From: Candidatus Gastranaerophilales bacterium
Lineage (GTDB): Bacteria > Cyanobacteriota > Vampirovibrionia > Gastranaerophilales > Gastranaerophilaceae
Assembly (NCBI GenBank): GCA_944325705.1
Contig: CALVBB010000005.1
Span: 41,103 to 105,102, forward strand
Length of the DNA stretch: 64,000 nt
Direction of reading: 5' to 3'
How positions within the stretch are numbered: the stretch's first letter is position 1; every line of letters begins with the position of its first letter. A program made the translations under genes and the position numbers. Under the pieces are notes generated by a model that made no database searches, was not told where the DNA came from, and was given only the letters and a program-made list of their open reading frames with translations. Positions 51,967-59,384 of this stretch are shown piece by piece.

Positions 51967-52644
51967 TTATTTTCCTTTCGCTATAAGTTTATTTATTTGA
52001 GAAGCACTGTAACCCGCATTAAAACCGTTATCAATATTCACAACCGTCATACCTTCAGAGCAGCTGTTAAGCATTGTAAGAAGTGCAGAAAGTCCTTTCA
52101 TAGAACTTCCGTACCCGACAGAAGTCGGAACAGCAATAACCGGAACATTAACCATACCTGTGATAATTCCGCCGAGTGCTCCCTCCATGCCGGCAGCAGC
52201 AATAATTACGTTTGCTTTTTTTATATCCTCAAGCTTATCAAAAAGTCTGTGGATTCCGGCAACGCCTACATCGTAATACTTCTTGACATTACTGCCGAAA
52301 AACATTGCAGTTTCTGCGGCTTCCTCCGCCACCGGAATATCGCCGGTTCCGCCGGTACAGACAGCCACTTCTCCGGTACGTTCTATATTTTTTGTTATTA
52401 AGGTAACGACCCGTGCCTGCTCGTTGTAATTAATCTCAGAAAACTCTCTCAAAAGCGCCGCTGCCTGAGAGGGCTGAACCCTTGTTCCTATAACATTCTG
52501 CCCCTGCTCTTTAAAACCCTGAAAAATTTTTATTAACTGTTCTTCTGTTTTGCATTCACAGAATACAGCCTCACTGCAGCCGCGGCGTTTTTTACGGTCT
52601 ATATCAAGTTTTGCAAAATCCATATCGATATATTTATCATTCAT
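51967..52644 (-). CDS. larB: Pyridinium-3,5-biscarboxylic acid mononucleotide synthase LarB
   Basis: 225 residues. LarB carboxylates and hydrolyses nicotinic acid adenine dinucleotide, the first step of nickel-pincer nucleotide synthesis. The PurE-like C-terminal domain has VCTGGTGDIPVAEEAAETA, YDVGVAGIHRL, IIAAAGMEGALGGIITGMV and PTSVGYGSSMKGLSALL. First gene of the lar operon, followed immediately by larC (no gap). The -10 (TAAAAT) lies six bases before the ATG with no Shine-Dalgarno, and a palindrome sits in the promoter spacer. Confidence 0.94.
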   Translation of the reverse strand: MNDKYIDMDFAKLDIDRKKRRGCSEAVFCECKTEEQLIKIFQGFKEQGQNVIGTRVQPSQAAALLREFSEINYNEQARVVTLITKNIERTGEVAVCTGGTGDIPVAEEAAETAMFFGSNVKKYYDVGVAGIHRLFDKLEDIKKANVIIAAAGMEGALGGIITGMVNVPVIAVPTSVGYGSSMKGLSALLTMLNSCSEGMTVVNIDNGFNAGYSASQINKLIAKGK

Positions 52645-52650
52645 AAATTC

Positions 52651-52681
52651 ATTTTACCTCTTGATAGCAGCTATCAGTCAA
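52651..52681 (-). promoter_or_regulatory. larB promoter with dyad in a 19-bp spacer (MerR-type geometry)
   Basis: On the minus strand: -35 TTGACT (52676-52681), a 19-bp spacer containing the perfect 15-bp palindrome TGATAGCTGCTATCA (52662-52676), and -10 TAAAAT (52651-52656). The -35 also encodes the last codons of tatC. The same arrangement recurs at 56802-56832. Confidence 0.75.
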
Positions 52682-53411
52682 GTTTTTTGCCTGCTTTTCC
52701 TCCTGCGGCTGCATGTTTTGCAAAAAACAATCCTGCTTCAAAAAGGAGATATGTTGGAATACCAAGCATAAGCTGGCTTACAACATCCGGAGGCGTAAAA
52801 ATTGCGGCAAGAATAAGAATAACTACAATAATATACGGCCGCAGATTGCTCACTGTATCATAAGAAACAATTCCTGCCCTTATGAGCGCAATCGTAATCA
52901 GCGGCATCTGAAACATCACCCCGAATGCTAGTGCCATCACCAGCGAAAGCCCTATTATATTTGACAGTCCGAAAACCGGATTTAGATTTGGGGTTGAAAA
53001 ACTCATACCGAATTTCACAACCAGCGGCATCAAAATAAACAAACAAAAAGCAGCCCCGGCCGCGAACAAACCGGTTGAAGCAAAAACTATTTTCTTGATA
53101 AAAATTTTCTCGTGTTCATACAATGCCGGAAGTATAAAATCCCATATCTTTTTTGCAATATACGGAAAACAAATAACAACATCCAGCACAAACGCGGTCT
53201 TTAACTGGATTAAAAAGACCTCCATAGGTGAAAAAAAGTTAAACGCAACCCTGCTGCCGCCTGTAAGAATATCTATAAACCAGTTTAAAAATTTTGGTGC
53301 AAGCCATAGAGAAACAGGCAGAACAATGCACAGAGAAATAATACATTTCAAAAGAGTCTCCCTGAGCGCTTCCAGATGAGATATTAAGCTTTCACCGCTG
53401 TCCTCCGGCAT
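52674..53411 (-). CDS. tatC: Twin-arginine translocase subunit TatC
   Basis: 245 residues, six membrane helices, the receptor of the Tat pathway for folded, cofactor-loaded proteins. Family landmarks: the N-terminal SHLEALRETLLKC, the periplasmic FFSPMEVFLIQLKTAF loop and the cytoplasmic FGVMFQMPLITIALIRAGI with AAIFTPPDVVSQLMLGIP at the end. It follows tatA by 2 bases at the end of an operon that also holds a Tat substrate, so the translocase and cargo are made together. Its 3' end overlaps the larB promoter. Confidence 0.96.
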   Translation of the reverse strand: MPEDSGESLISHLEALRETLLKCIISLCIVLPVSLWLAPKFLNWFIDILTGGSRVAFNFFSPMEVFLIQLKTAFVLDVVICFPYIAKKIWDFILPALYEHEKIFIKKIVFASTGLFAAGAAFCLFILMPLVVKFGMSFSTPNLNPVFGLSNIIGLSLVMALAFGVMFQMPLITIALIRAGIVSYDTVSNLRPYIIVVILILAAIFTPPDVVSQLMLGIPTYLLFEAGLFFAKHAAAGGKAGKKLD

Positions 53412-53413
53412 AG

Positions 53414-53647
53414 TTAGTTTTCCGGTCTTTCTTTGTCTGTTGAAGGGTCAAATTGCTCCGGCTTTTCAACAGTGCTTTCTATTGTGGCTTTAAGTTCGTT
53501 TGCCTCGTCTTTCAGAATATTTTTGGCCTTTTTATACTCGTAAGATGCCCGTCCAAGAGCCCTGGCGATTTCCGGAATCCTTTTCCCGCCGAATAAAAGT
53601 ATAATTACCACAAGAATTAAAAGTATTTCTGTTATACCGAGTGACAT
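53414..53647 (-). CDS. tatA: Sec-independent translocase TatA/TatE-type subunit
   Basis: 77 residues: one N-terminal helix ([16 protein letters not shown]), then the hinge [20 protein letters not shown] with an amphipathic helix, then an acidic tail. FGGKRIPE is the TatA hallmark. No TatB is present in the operon, so this is a minimal TatAC system in which one protein does both jobs. Shine-Dalgarno GGAGAAG. It lies between the polyferredoxin and tatC genes. Confidence 0.93.
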   Translation of the reverse strand: MSLGITEILLILVVIILLFGGKRIPEIARALGRASYEYKKAKNILKDEANELKATIESTVEKPEQFDPSTDKERPEN

Positions 53648-53660
53648 TTTCTTCTCCTTT

Positions 53661-54950
53661 TTATAAAAGTTTCTGTTCTTTTACTCCGAAAATTTCTATA
53701 GCCCCGAAGTAGCAGGTATTTTTACAGGCGCCGCAGCCGATACATTTCATAGCATTCAAAACAGGAGCTTTGCCGTTTTCTTTAATTATAGCATGCACAG
53801 GGCAGGCGAGAACACACTCTCCGCATTGTGTACATTTATCTGAATTTATCATAGCCATAGCAATTCTTGTGTGCTGCTTTTCTTCCAGTGATAAGCGTTT
53901 TATCGCACCGGACGGACAAACTCTGGAGCATTCATTGCAGTCAAACCTGCAGTGCGATTTTGTGTAATCAAGATGAACGGCGCCGTAATCAGCGTCAGCT
54001 TTTTTAATAATTTTTTCCGGGCAGTTTTCTACACATAAGTTACAGTTGAGGCATTTATTCAAAAACTGTTCTCTGTTGCGAGCACCGGCAGGAAGAATTA
54101 CCTCTTTAATCTTTTCTGCAATCCTGTCCTTAATCTCAAGTCCTGCCTTAATCATTCCGCCGAAAAGCGTAAACGCAACCCCCGCAATAATCATCTGACG
54201 TCTTTTCAGGCTGAATTTAACCGTTTTTTTCGGTGCAATACCGTATTTAATCCCGCCTTTAGGGCAGACATCCAGACATTTCAGACACTTTACACAGGTT
54301 TCGTTATCCACAGTTTTTTCTTTAGAATTTATGCAGCCGGAAGGACAATTTTTCTCGCACATTCCGCAGGAAACACAAATGTCCGATATATAGATTTTAT
54401 TAAACGAAACTTTTGAAATCAATCCGAGAACTGTTCCGACAGGACAAAAATTAGTACAGAAAACTCTGTCTTTCCAGATAATCGCAGCAAGAACGATTAC
54501 CACAGCAATTAATCCGGTCACGGATAAAGTCATCGCAGAACCGAAAAGAGTATACGGCTCAACATACCTTATTGCAGCGGCTGTTCCTCCGAAAAAAGTT
54601 CCCCACACAATTGCAGCAACAAAATATTTCAGCGGAAAATTCACCTGACGGGAACTTTTGCCTGATTTATTAACTTTATGTTTCACAAATCCGATAATCT
54701 CCTGCAAAATTCCGAACGGACAGACTAAGGAACAGTATATTCTTCCGCACAAAAACGTAATCCCTGCAAGCATTATAAAAAAGACAAAAGCAATTATAGA
54801 AAAATCCGTAATTACTCTCTGCAAAAGAGGCAGAAACTGTATATCAAAAATTTTTACCGGATAAAATACCCCGCAAATTCCAGCAAGGGCAAGAACAAAT
54901 ACTATAGCCGCAAGTATCAGTCTTAATTTGTAAAGAGCTTTGTTCTTCAT
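53661..54950 (-). CDS. Membrane-bound polyferredoxin (NapH/CcoG-like 4Fe-4S protein)
   Basis: 429 residues. About five helices (10-30, 45-70, 105-125, 140-160, 245-262) with the NapH-type motifs [10 protein letters not shown] and [10 protein letters not shown]. Ferredoxin-type sites follow: [61 protein letters not shown] and [12 protein letters not shown], so about six [4Fe-4S] clusters. It probably passes electrons across or along the membrane, here to the exported AKR and flavodoxin encoded upstream. The partner and electron source are not known. Confidence 0.88.
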   Translation of the reverse strand: MKNKALYKLRLILAAIVFVLALAGICGVFYPVKIFDIQFLPLLQRVITDFSIIAFVFFIMLAGITFLCGRIYCSLVCPFGILQEIIGFVKHKVNKSGKSSRQVNFPLKYFVAAIVWGTFFGGTAAAIRYVEPYTLFGSAMTLSVTGLIAVVIVLAAIIWKDRVFCTNFCPVGTVLGLISKVSFNKIYISDICVSCGMCEKNCPSGCINSKEKTVDNETCVKCLKCLDVCPKGGIKYGIAPKKTVKFSLKRRQMIIAGVAFTLFGGMIKAGLEIKDRIAEKIKEVILPAGARNREQFLNKCLNCNLCVENCPEKIIKKADADYGAVHLDYTKSHCRFDCNECSRVCPSGAIKRLSLEEKQHTRIAMAMINSDKCTQCGECVLACPVHAIIKENGKAPVLNAMKCIGCGACKNTCYFGAIEIFGVKEQKLL

Positions 54951-54952
54951 AT

Positions 54953-56182
54953 TTACTTTTTATCTCCGACCTCTTTTACAGTTGCGTCAACTTTCTTCAA
55001 CAAGTCTGGAATATCAAGCCCCTGCGGACAATTTTTAGAGCAGAGGCGGCAGTTAATACATTTATCCGCACGTTCTTCCTCTTTCAGAGCGTTGTAATTT
55101 ACACCGAACATAAACCCGTTGCCGTTTGATTTGTAAACGTTATACAGCCCGAAGATTGCCGGAATATTTATGCCGCGCGGACAAACTTCCATACAGTACT
55201 TACAGGCAGTACAGTTAATTGCGCCCTGCGACTGAATAATTTTTGCAACTTCCGCGGCGGTTTTTTGTTCAGACTCCGTAAACTCTCTAAAGTCAGTAAA
55301 AGTATCAATATTTTCCTTCAATTGCTGAAGATTGCTCATGCCGCTGAGAATTGTAAACACTCTGTCTTTACTTGAAACCCAGCGCAGCCCGAATGAAGCC
55401 TGAGTATCCTGAGGACAGGCTTCTTTTAACTTTGCGGCAGCTTTCTCAGGCAGATTGCAAAGCCCTCCGCCTCTCAAAGGTTCCATTACTATAACCGGAA
55501 CTTTCGCCTCATCTGCAATTTCATATAGTTCTTTTGCATTTATAACTTCCCAGTCAAGGTAGTTAATTTGAAGCTGGCAAAAATCCCACTTGTGCTCTTT
55601 TATAACTTCTCTGAGCATTTTAGGATCCCCGTGGAATGAAAAGCCAAGATGTTTAACCTTGCCTTCCTCTTTAAGCTTCAAAATCTCGCCGTACATATCA
55701 TTGTCGCGGTAGTTGTTTATGGTGTTTTTATTAATATTATGAACCATATAGTTATCAAAATACGCAACCTGACACTTTTTAAGCTGCTCCTCAAACAGCC
55801 TGCGCACATCTGCCGGAGATTCAACAAGGTAAGCCGGACACTTATCCGCTAAGAAAAAGCTTTCGCGCGGATACTGTTTGAGAATTTCGCCGATAGCATT
55901 TTCGGATTTTCCTTCAACATACATATACGCTGTGTCAAAATAGTTAGCGCCGTGTGCCATCGCGTACTCGACCATTTTGTCAAGTTCAACCATATCAATC
56001 TTGCCATCGCGCATAGGAAGCCGCATACACCCCAATGCAATAAGAGGAATCTCCAGATTATGAAACTTTCTTCTTACAACCTGTTTTTCGGCTTTTTTAA
56101 CCTCTTTTTTGCCACAGCCGGCAAGAAGTGCGGTTCCACCTATTGCAAGTGCCGAATTTATAATAAAATCTCTGCGTTTCAT
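54953..56182 (-). CDS. Tat-exported lipoprotein aldo/keto reductase with 4Fe-4S domain
   Basis: 409 residues. The start MKRRDFIINSALAIGGTALLAGC combines a twin-arginine motif (RRDF) with a lipobox (LLAGC), so the folded protein would be exported and lipid-anchored at Cys23. Residues ~40-310 are an aldo/keto reductase barrel with the catalytic Asp and Tyr in FDTAYMY, Lys in LADKCP and His in MVHNIN. A C-terminal ferredoxin domain has CTACKYCMEVCP and CINCRLCSKNCP. As NADPH is absent outside the cytoplasm, electrons probably come through the iron-sulfur clusters. Second gene of the operon with tatA/tatC. Confidence 0.92.
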   Translation of the reverse strand: MKRRDFIINSALAIGGTALLAGCGKKEVKKAEKQVVRRKFHNLEIPLIALGCMRLPMRDGKIDMVELDKMVEYAMAHGANYFDTAYMYVEGKSENAIGEILKQYPRESFFLADKCPAYLVESPADVRRLFEEQLKKCQVAYFDNYMVHNINKNTINNYRDNDMYGEILKLKEEGKVKHLGFSFHGDPKMLREVIKEHKWDFCQLQINYLDWEVINAKELYEIADEAKVPVIVMEPLRGGGLCNLPEKAAAKLKEACPQDTQASFGLRWVSSKDRVFTILSGMSNLQQLKENIDTFTDFREFTESEQKTAAEVAKIIQSQGAINCTACKYCMEVCPRGINIPAIFGLYNVYKSNGNGFMFGVNYNALKEEERADKCINCRLCSKNCPQGLDIPDLLKKVDATVKEVGDKK

Positions 56183-56773
56183 TTATTCTCCCTGTAAATT
56201 TAAATCATTTATCCAACTTCTAATCTCTTTGTCAGATGCAGAGTTTTCATAAGAAGTATAACCCGTAAGGACTTTAGCATCCGGTGCAAGTTTCTGCATA
56301 TCAGTATAAGTTGCAGACTCTCCGCCTCCGCCGTGTGTGCAGAAAGGCGCAATAACTTTCCCGCTGAAATCATTTTTTGTAAGGAATGTTCTGACAGGCG
56401 ACGCCATTGTATACCACCACACCGGAGTGCCTAAAAATATTATATCATAATCTTTTACGTCCCCGTTATCAACAAGTTCAGGTTTGAAACCCTTTTGTTT
56501 TTCTTCCTGCGCCTGACTTACAACAGCATTATAATCCTTTGGATACGCAGTTTTCGGCTGAATTTCAAACAAATCTCCACCGGTAATCGCCTGAATCTTC
56601 TTTGCAGCAGCCTCTGTGTTGCCCGAATAAGAATAGTATGCTACTAAAACTTTTTTATCGCCCATATTAACAACCTCCTTGTTTTGATTAGTAAAAAGAT
56701 AGTATACACCGGCTGCGCATATTGCACATACAACAAGCACAACGCCTAAAATAATTCTTATTTTGTTACTCAT
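56183..56773 (-). CDS. Membrane-anchored flavodoxin
   Basis: 196 residues. An N-terminal helix (residues 6-28, IILGVVLVVCAICAAGVYYLF) after a short basic start predicts the rest is outside the cytoplasm. The flavodoxin domain starts KVLVAYYSYSGNTEAAAKKI with the FMN phosphate loop SYSGNTE, and has FLGTPVWWYTMASPVRTF and CTHGGGGES for the isoalloxazine ring. It is the first gene of the flavodoxin-AKR-polyferredoxin-tatA-tatC operon. Shine-Dalgarno GGAGAATATT. Exported flavodoxins of this kind are poorly known; electron-carrier role is inferred. Confidence 0.9.
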   Translation of the reverse strand: MSNKIRIILGVVLVVCAICAAGVYYLFTNQNKEVVNMGDKKVLVAYYSYSGNTEAAAKKIQAITGGDLFEIQPKTAYPKDYNAVVSQAQEEKQKGFKPELVDNGDVKDYDIIFLGTPVWWYTMASPVRTFLTKNDFSGKVIAPFCTHGGGGESATYTDMQKLAPDAKVLTGYTSYENSASDKEIRSWINDLNLQGE

Positions 56774-56801
56774 AATATTCTCCGATTTTGTTATGTTAAA
56801 T

Positions 56802-56832
56802 ATTTTACAACCTGATAGCAGCTATCAGTCAA
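56802..56832 (-). promoter_or_regulatory. Flavodoxin-operon promoter with dyad in a 19-bp spacer (MerR-type geometry)
   Basis: On the minus strand: -35 TTGACT (56827-56832), 19-bp spacer with the perfect palindrome TGATAGCTGCTATCA (56813-56827), -10 TAAAAT (56802-56807), then a 28-base leader with GGAG. Nine G lie directly upstream of the -35 (C at 56834-56842 on the plus strand). Identical in design to the larB promoter. Confidence 0.75.
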
Positions 56833-56881
56833 GCCCCCCCCCTGTTAAATTATTGATAAGTGATGAATAGCAGCTCAAATA

Positions 56882-56965
56882 GGTTGAAAAGTTGAAGGGT
56901 TCAACTAATGTCCTCCCCCTTCACCCTTCACTTTTTTGTCGCTCTTAGCGTCTTAACGTCTTTTA
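56882..56965 (+). repeat. Intergenic palindrome and 44-bp block before the acetyltransferase gene
   Basis: GTTGAA...TTCAAC is a short palindrome at 56883-56905. The 44 bases at 56922-56965 match the block before the GT4 gene at 28356-28399 in about 39 positions. Confidence 0.5.
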
Positions 56966-57020
56966 CAGCACTTATCTGCCCTCTTCATGCTATAATTTTT
57001 CTCAAATAAGGAGAGTACAA

Positions 57021-57605
57021 ATGAACGAAAAAGAAAAACGCGACAGAGGACTTTTATACGACGGAAACTATGACCAATCACTTCTTACAGAACGTATTAA
57101 CTGTAAGTCACTCTGCTATAAATACAACAATCTGCCGCCGGAAAACACAGCAGCGCGACAGGAGCTTCTCAAAAAAATCTTAGGCAAAACAAAGGAAAAT
57201 TTTTTAATAGAACAGCCGTTTTATTGTGATTACGGGTACAATATAGAAATCGGCGAAAACTTCTACGCAAACCACAATTTAATAATACTTGATCCTGCAA
57301 AAGTCATAATAGGCGACAATGTATTTATAGGCCCGAACTGTGCTATCTACACCCCGCAGCATCCGATTGACACAGAAACCAGAAACAAAGGACTGGAATA
57401 CGCCTTCCCTGTAAAAATCGGTAATAACGTCTGGCTTGGCGGAAATGTTGTTATTCTTCCGGACGTTACAATCGGTGACAACACAGTTATAGGCGCAGGA
57501 AGCGTTGTTAACAAAAATATTCCGCCAAATGTTATAGCTGCAGGCAATCCTTGCAGGGTAATCCGTAAAATTACAGAACAAGACAAACTTAAGTTTGAAA
57601 AATAA
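57021..57605 (+). CDS. Maltose/galactoside-type O-acetyltransferase (LbH)
   Basis: 194 residues. The N-terminal Maa domain (GLLYDGNYDQSLLTERINCK) precedes a left-handed beta-helix of hexapeptide repeats (VIIGDNVFIGPNCAIYTPQHPID, KIGNNVWLGGNVVILPDVTI, and on). The catalytic His is in TPQHPID. It acetylates sugars or glycosides with acetyl-CoA, as maltose or thiogalactoside acetyltransferases do. Shine-Dalgarno AAGGAGAG and TATAAT at about 56990. It is separate from the TetR operon downstream (94-bp gap with its own promoter). Confidence 0.92.
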   Translation: MNEKEKRDRGLLYDGNYDQSLLTERINCKSLCYKYNNLPPENTAARQELLKKILGKTKENFLIEQPFYCDYGYNIEIGENFYANHNLIILDPAKVIIGDNVFIGPNCAIYTPQHPIDTETRNKGLEYAFPVKIGNNVWLGGNVVILPDVTIGDNTVIGAGSVVNKNIPPNVIAAGNPCRVIRKITEQDKLKFEK

Positions 57606-57632
57606 AAACTGAAAGTTTATTAAATCGATATT

Positions 57633-57676
57633 ATTGACTATAGGTCATTGACTTTTAGTCAACGATATTGTATAAT
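57633..57676 (+). promoter_or_regulatory. tetR-operon promoter with two inverted-repeat operators
   Basis: -35 TTGACT (57648-57653), 17-bp spacer, -10 TATAAT (57671-57676): close to the consensus. The palindrome TTGACTTTTAGTCAA (57648-57662) covers the -35 and a second one, TGACTATAGGTCA (57634-57646), lies upstream. Both fit autoregulation by the TetR protein encoded next. Confidence 0.7.
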
Positions 57677-57699
57677 TGCTTTTATCAGGAGTAATTAAT

Positions 57700-58296
57700 A
57701 TGAATAAACGACAGCTTGCTGCACAGGAAACAAAAAGAAAACTCGTGATGGCCGGACTTGAGTTAATTAAAGAGAAAGGCTTTGAGTCAATTAACGTTGA
57801 AGATATTACAAATAAAGCAGGGGTTGCCAAGGGAACTTTTTATACATATTTCAAAAGAAAAGAAGATATTGTTATGGAAATCAGCAGAACACCGTTTGGG
57901 GAAATTGCCGATGAACTGGAACGAATGGAAAATGCTGAATTGTTTGAAAAGTTGCGACATTATTTTCGTCGTTTTATGGAGCAGGTTGAATTTTGCGGAA
58001 TTCAAATCTGCCGTGAATGGATAAAAAATGTGATTGATCCGGGTAATGTTCCTGATACTATGGACAGCCAAAAGTGGTTCTATGACAGTGAAATGCTTGA
58101 AAATATTTTGAAAAATTCCGTTGAGCTTAAAGAAGATGCCCCCATTGAATTATTAACGCATATTATTATCAGCGAACTTTACGGAATGATGCTCTGTTGG
58201 TGCATGTCTGACGGGAAATTTGAGCCGCTTGATTGGACAGACAGATTTTGTGAAGCGCAGCTTGAGGCAATATTTGAAAAATATATAAGGCGATAG
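57700..58296 (+). CDS. TetR-family transcriptional regulator
   Basis: 198 residues from the ATG at 57700 behind CAGGAGTAATTAAT; eight more codons upstream are open but lie in the promoter. The N-terminal helix-turn-helix is complete: TKRKLVMAGLELIKEKGFES, then INVEDITNKAGVAKGTFYTYFKRKEDI. The C-terminal ligand domain is of unknown specificity. It likely represses its own operon (AKR-SDR-flavoprotein-AKR) until an electrophile or oxidised substrate appears; this is inferred from gene order. The AKR starts three bases after its stop. Confidence 0.93.
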   Translation: MNKRQLAAQETKRKLVMAGLELIKEKGFESINVEDITNKAGVAKGTFYTYFKRKEDIVMEISRTPFGEIADELERMENAELFEKLRHYFRRFMEQVEFCGIQICREWIKNVIDPGNVPDTMDSQKWFYDSEMLENILKNSVELKEDAPIELLTHIIISELYGMMLCWCMSDGKFEPLDWTDRFCEAQLEAIFEKYIRR

Positions 58297-58299
58297 TTT

Positions 58300-59316
58300 A
58301 TGAAATATAGAAAATTAAGAGATATTGAAGTGTCGGCAATAGGTATCGGTTGTATGGGATTTTCTCACGGCTATGGAGCTATACCGCCGGAAGAAGAATC
58401 TATAAGACTTATGCACAAGGCTTTTGACCTTGGCTGTACTCTCTTTGATACAGCAGAAGCTTACGGGCCGTTTACAAATGAAACTCTTGTAGGGAAAGCT
58501 GTAAAACCTTTCAGAGATAAAATTATTCTGACAACGAAATTTGTACCAGTTTTTCAGCCGGGACAGGAAATTCCTGAAGGAAAACTCAGCAAAAATGGTA
58601 TAACAAATGCTTTGAATGATTCTTTAAAAAGACTGCAAACAGATTATATTGACATCTATTACGAACACAGGGTGCCTTTAGACAGCAATGTTGAAGAAGT
58701 GGCAGAATGGATGGGTGAATTTATTAAAGAAGGTAAAATTCGTGCGTGGGGTCAATCGCAATCCACGCCTGAACAAATTAAAAAGGCTCATGCCGTAACG
58801 CCGCTTACTGCAATTCAGAGCGAATACTCCATGATGGAAAGGATGTTTGAAAAAGATGTCATTCCTCTCTGTCAGGAACTGAACATCGGATTTGTTGCTT
58901 TTTCGCCAATGGCAAGCGGATTTTTAAGCGGCAAATATAACAAAAACACCCAATACAAAGGAGATGATGTAAGACGTGTTATCACAAGATTTGCCCCTGA
59001 AAACGTTGAGAAAAACCAGCCGCTATTGGATTTGCTTAATAAAGTTGCAGACAAAAAAGGTATAACGCCGGCTCAAATTTCTTTAGCATGGATGCTCAAG
59101 AAGTATCCTCATGTTGTGCCTATTCCTGGTATGAGAAAAGATGAAAGAGTTATTGAAAATCTTGGAGCAGCAGATATTGGATTAACTGATGAAGAATTTA
59201 ACAATATTGAAAAAGAATTAAACAAAATCACAATCTATGGCAACCGAACTGACGAAGATATTCACAAACTCGGAACTGTTAAGGCAATAGATTACAAAGG
59301 AGAAATAATCTCTTGA
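58300..59316 (+). CDS. Aldo/keto reductase (YghZ/AKR13-like)
   Basis: 338 residues, a complete TIM-barrel NADPH-dependent reductase. Catalytic Asp and Tyr are in LFDTAEAYG, Lys in ILTTKF and His in YYEHRVP. NADPH-binding residues lie near the end (PIPGMRKDERVIENLGA). Its MKYRKLRDIEVSAIGIGCMG start and the FSPMASGFLSG strand put it among AKRs that reduce aldehydes such as methylglyoxal. It is cytoplasmic. The second gene of the TetR operon, with three bases between. Confidence 0.93.
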   Translation: MKYRKLRDIEVSAIGIGCMGFSHGYGAIPPEEESIRLMHKAFDLGCTLFDTAEAYGPFTNETLVGKAVKPFRDKIILTTKFVPVFQPGQEIPEGKLSKNGITNALNDSLKRLQTDYIDIYYEHRVPLDSNVEEVAEWMGEFIKEGKIRAWGQSQSTPEQIKKAHAVTPLTAIQSEYSMMERMFEKDVIPLCQELNIGFVAFSPMASGFLSGKYNKNTQYKGDDVRRVITRFAPENVEKNQPLLDLLNKVADKKGITPAQISLAWMLKKYPHVVPIPGMRKDERVIENLGAADIGLTDEEFNNIEKELNKITIYGNRTDEDIHKLGTVKAIDYKGEIIS

Positions 59317-59384
59317 CTGAGAGCCGCTCTAATATATTAAAGTGGTTGTAAATTCGAAATGATTTTATAAAAGGGGATGAATTT

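Noticed and set aside
52661..56833. The two identical palindromes as ends of a mobile cassette carrying tatC to flavodoxin
   Set aside because: The repeats flank the operon, but each is placed exactly between a -35 and a -10 box with 19-bp spacing, which promoter function explains better; there is no recombinase.
48000..57000. A MerR-family gene near the two dyad-spacer promoters
   Set aside because: I looked through the frames around both promoters; the only regulators nearby are TetR (57700) and its operators, whose palindromes (TTGACTTTTAGTCAA, TGACTATAGGTCA) are different in sequence.
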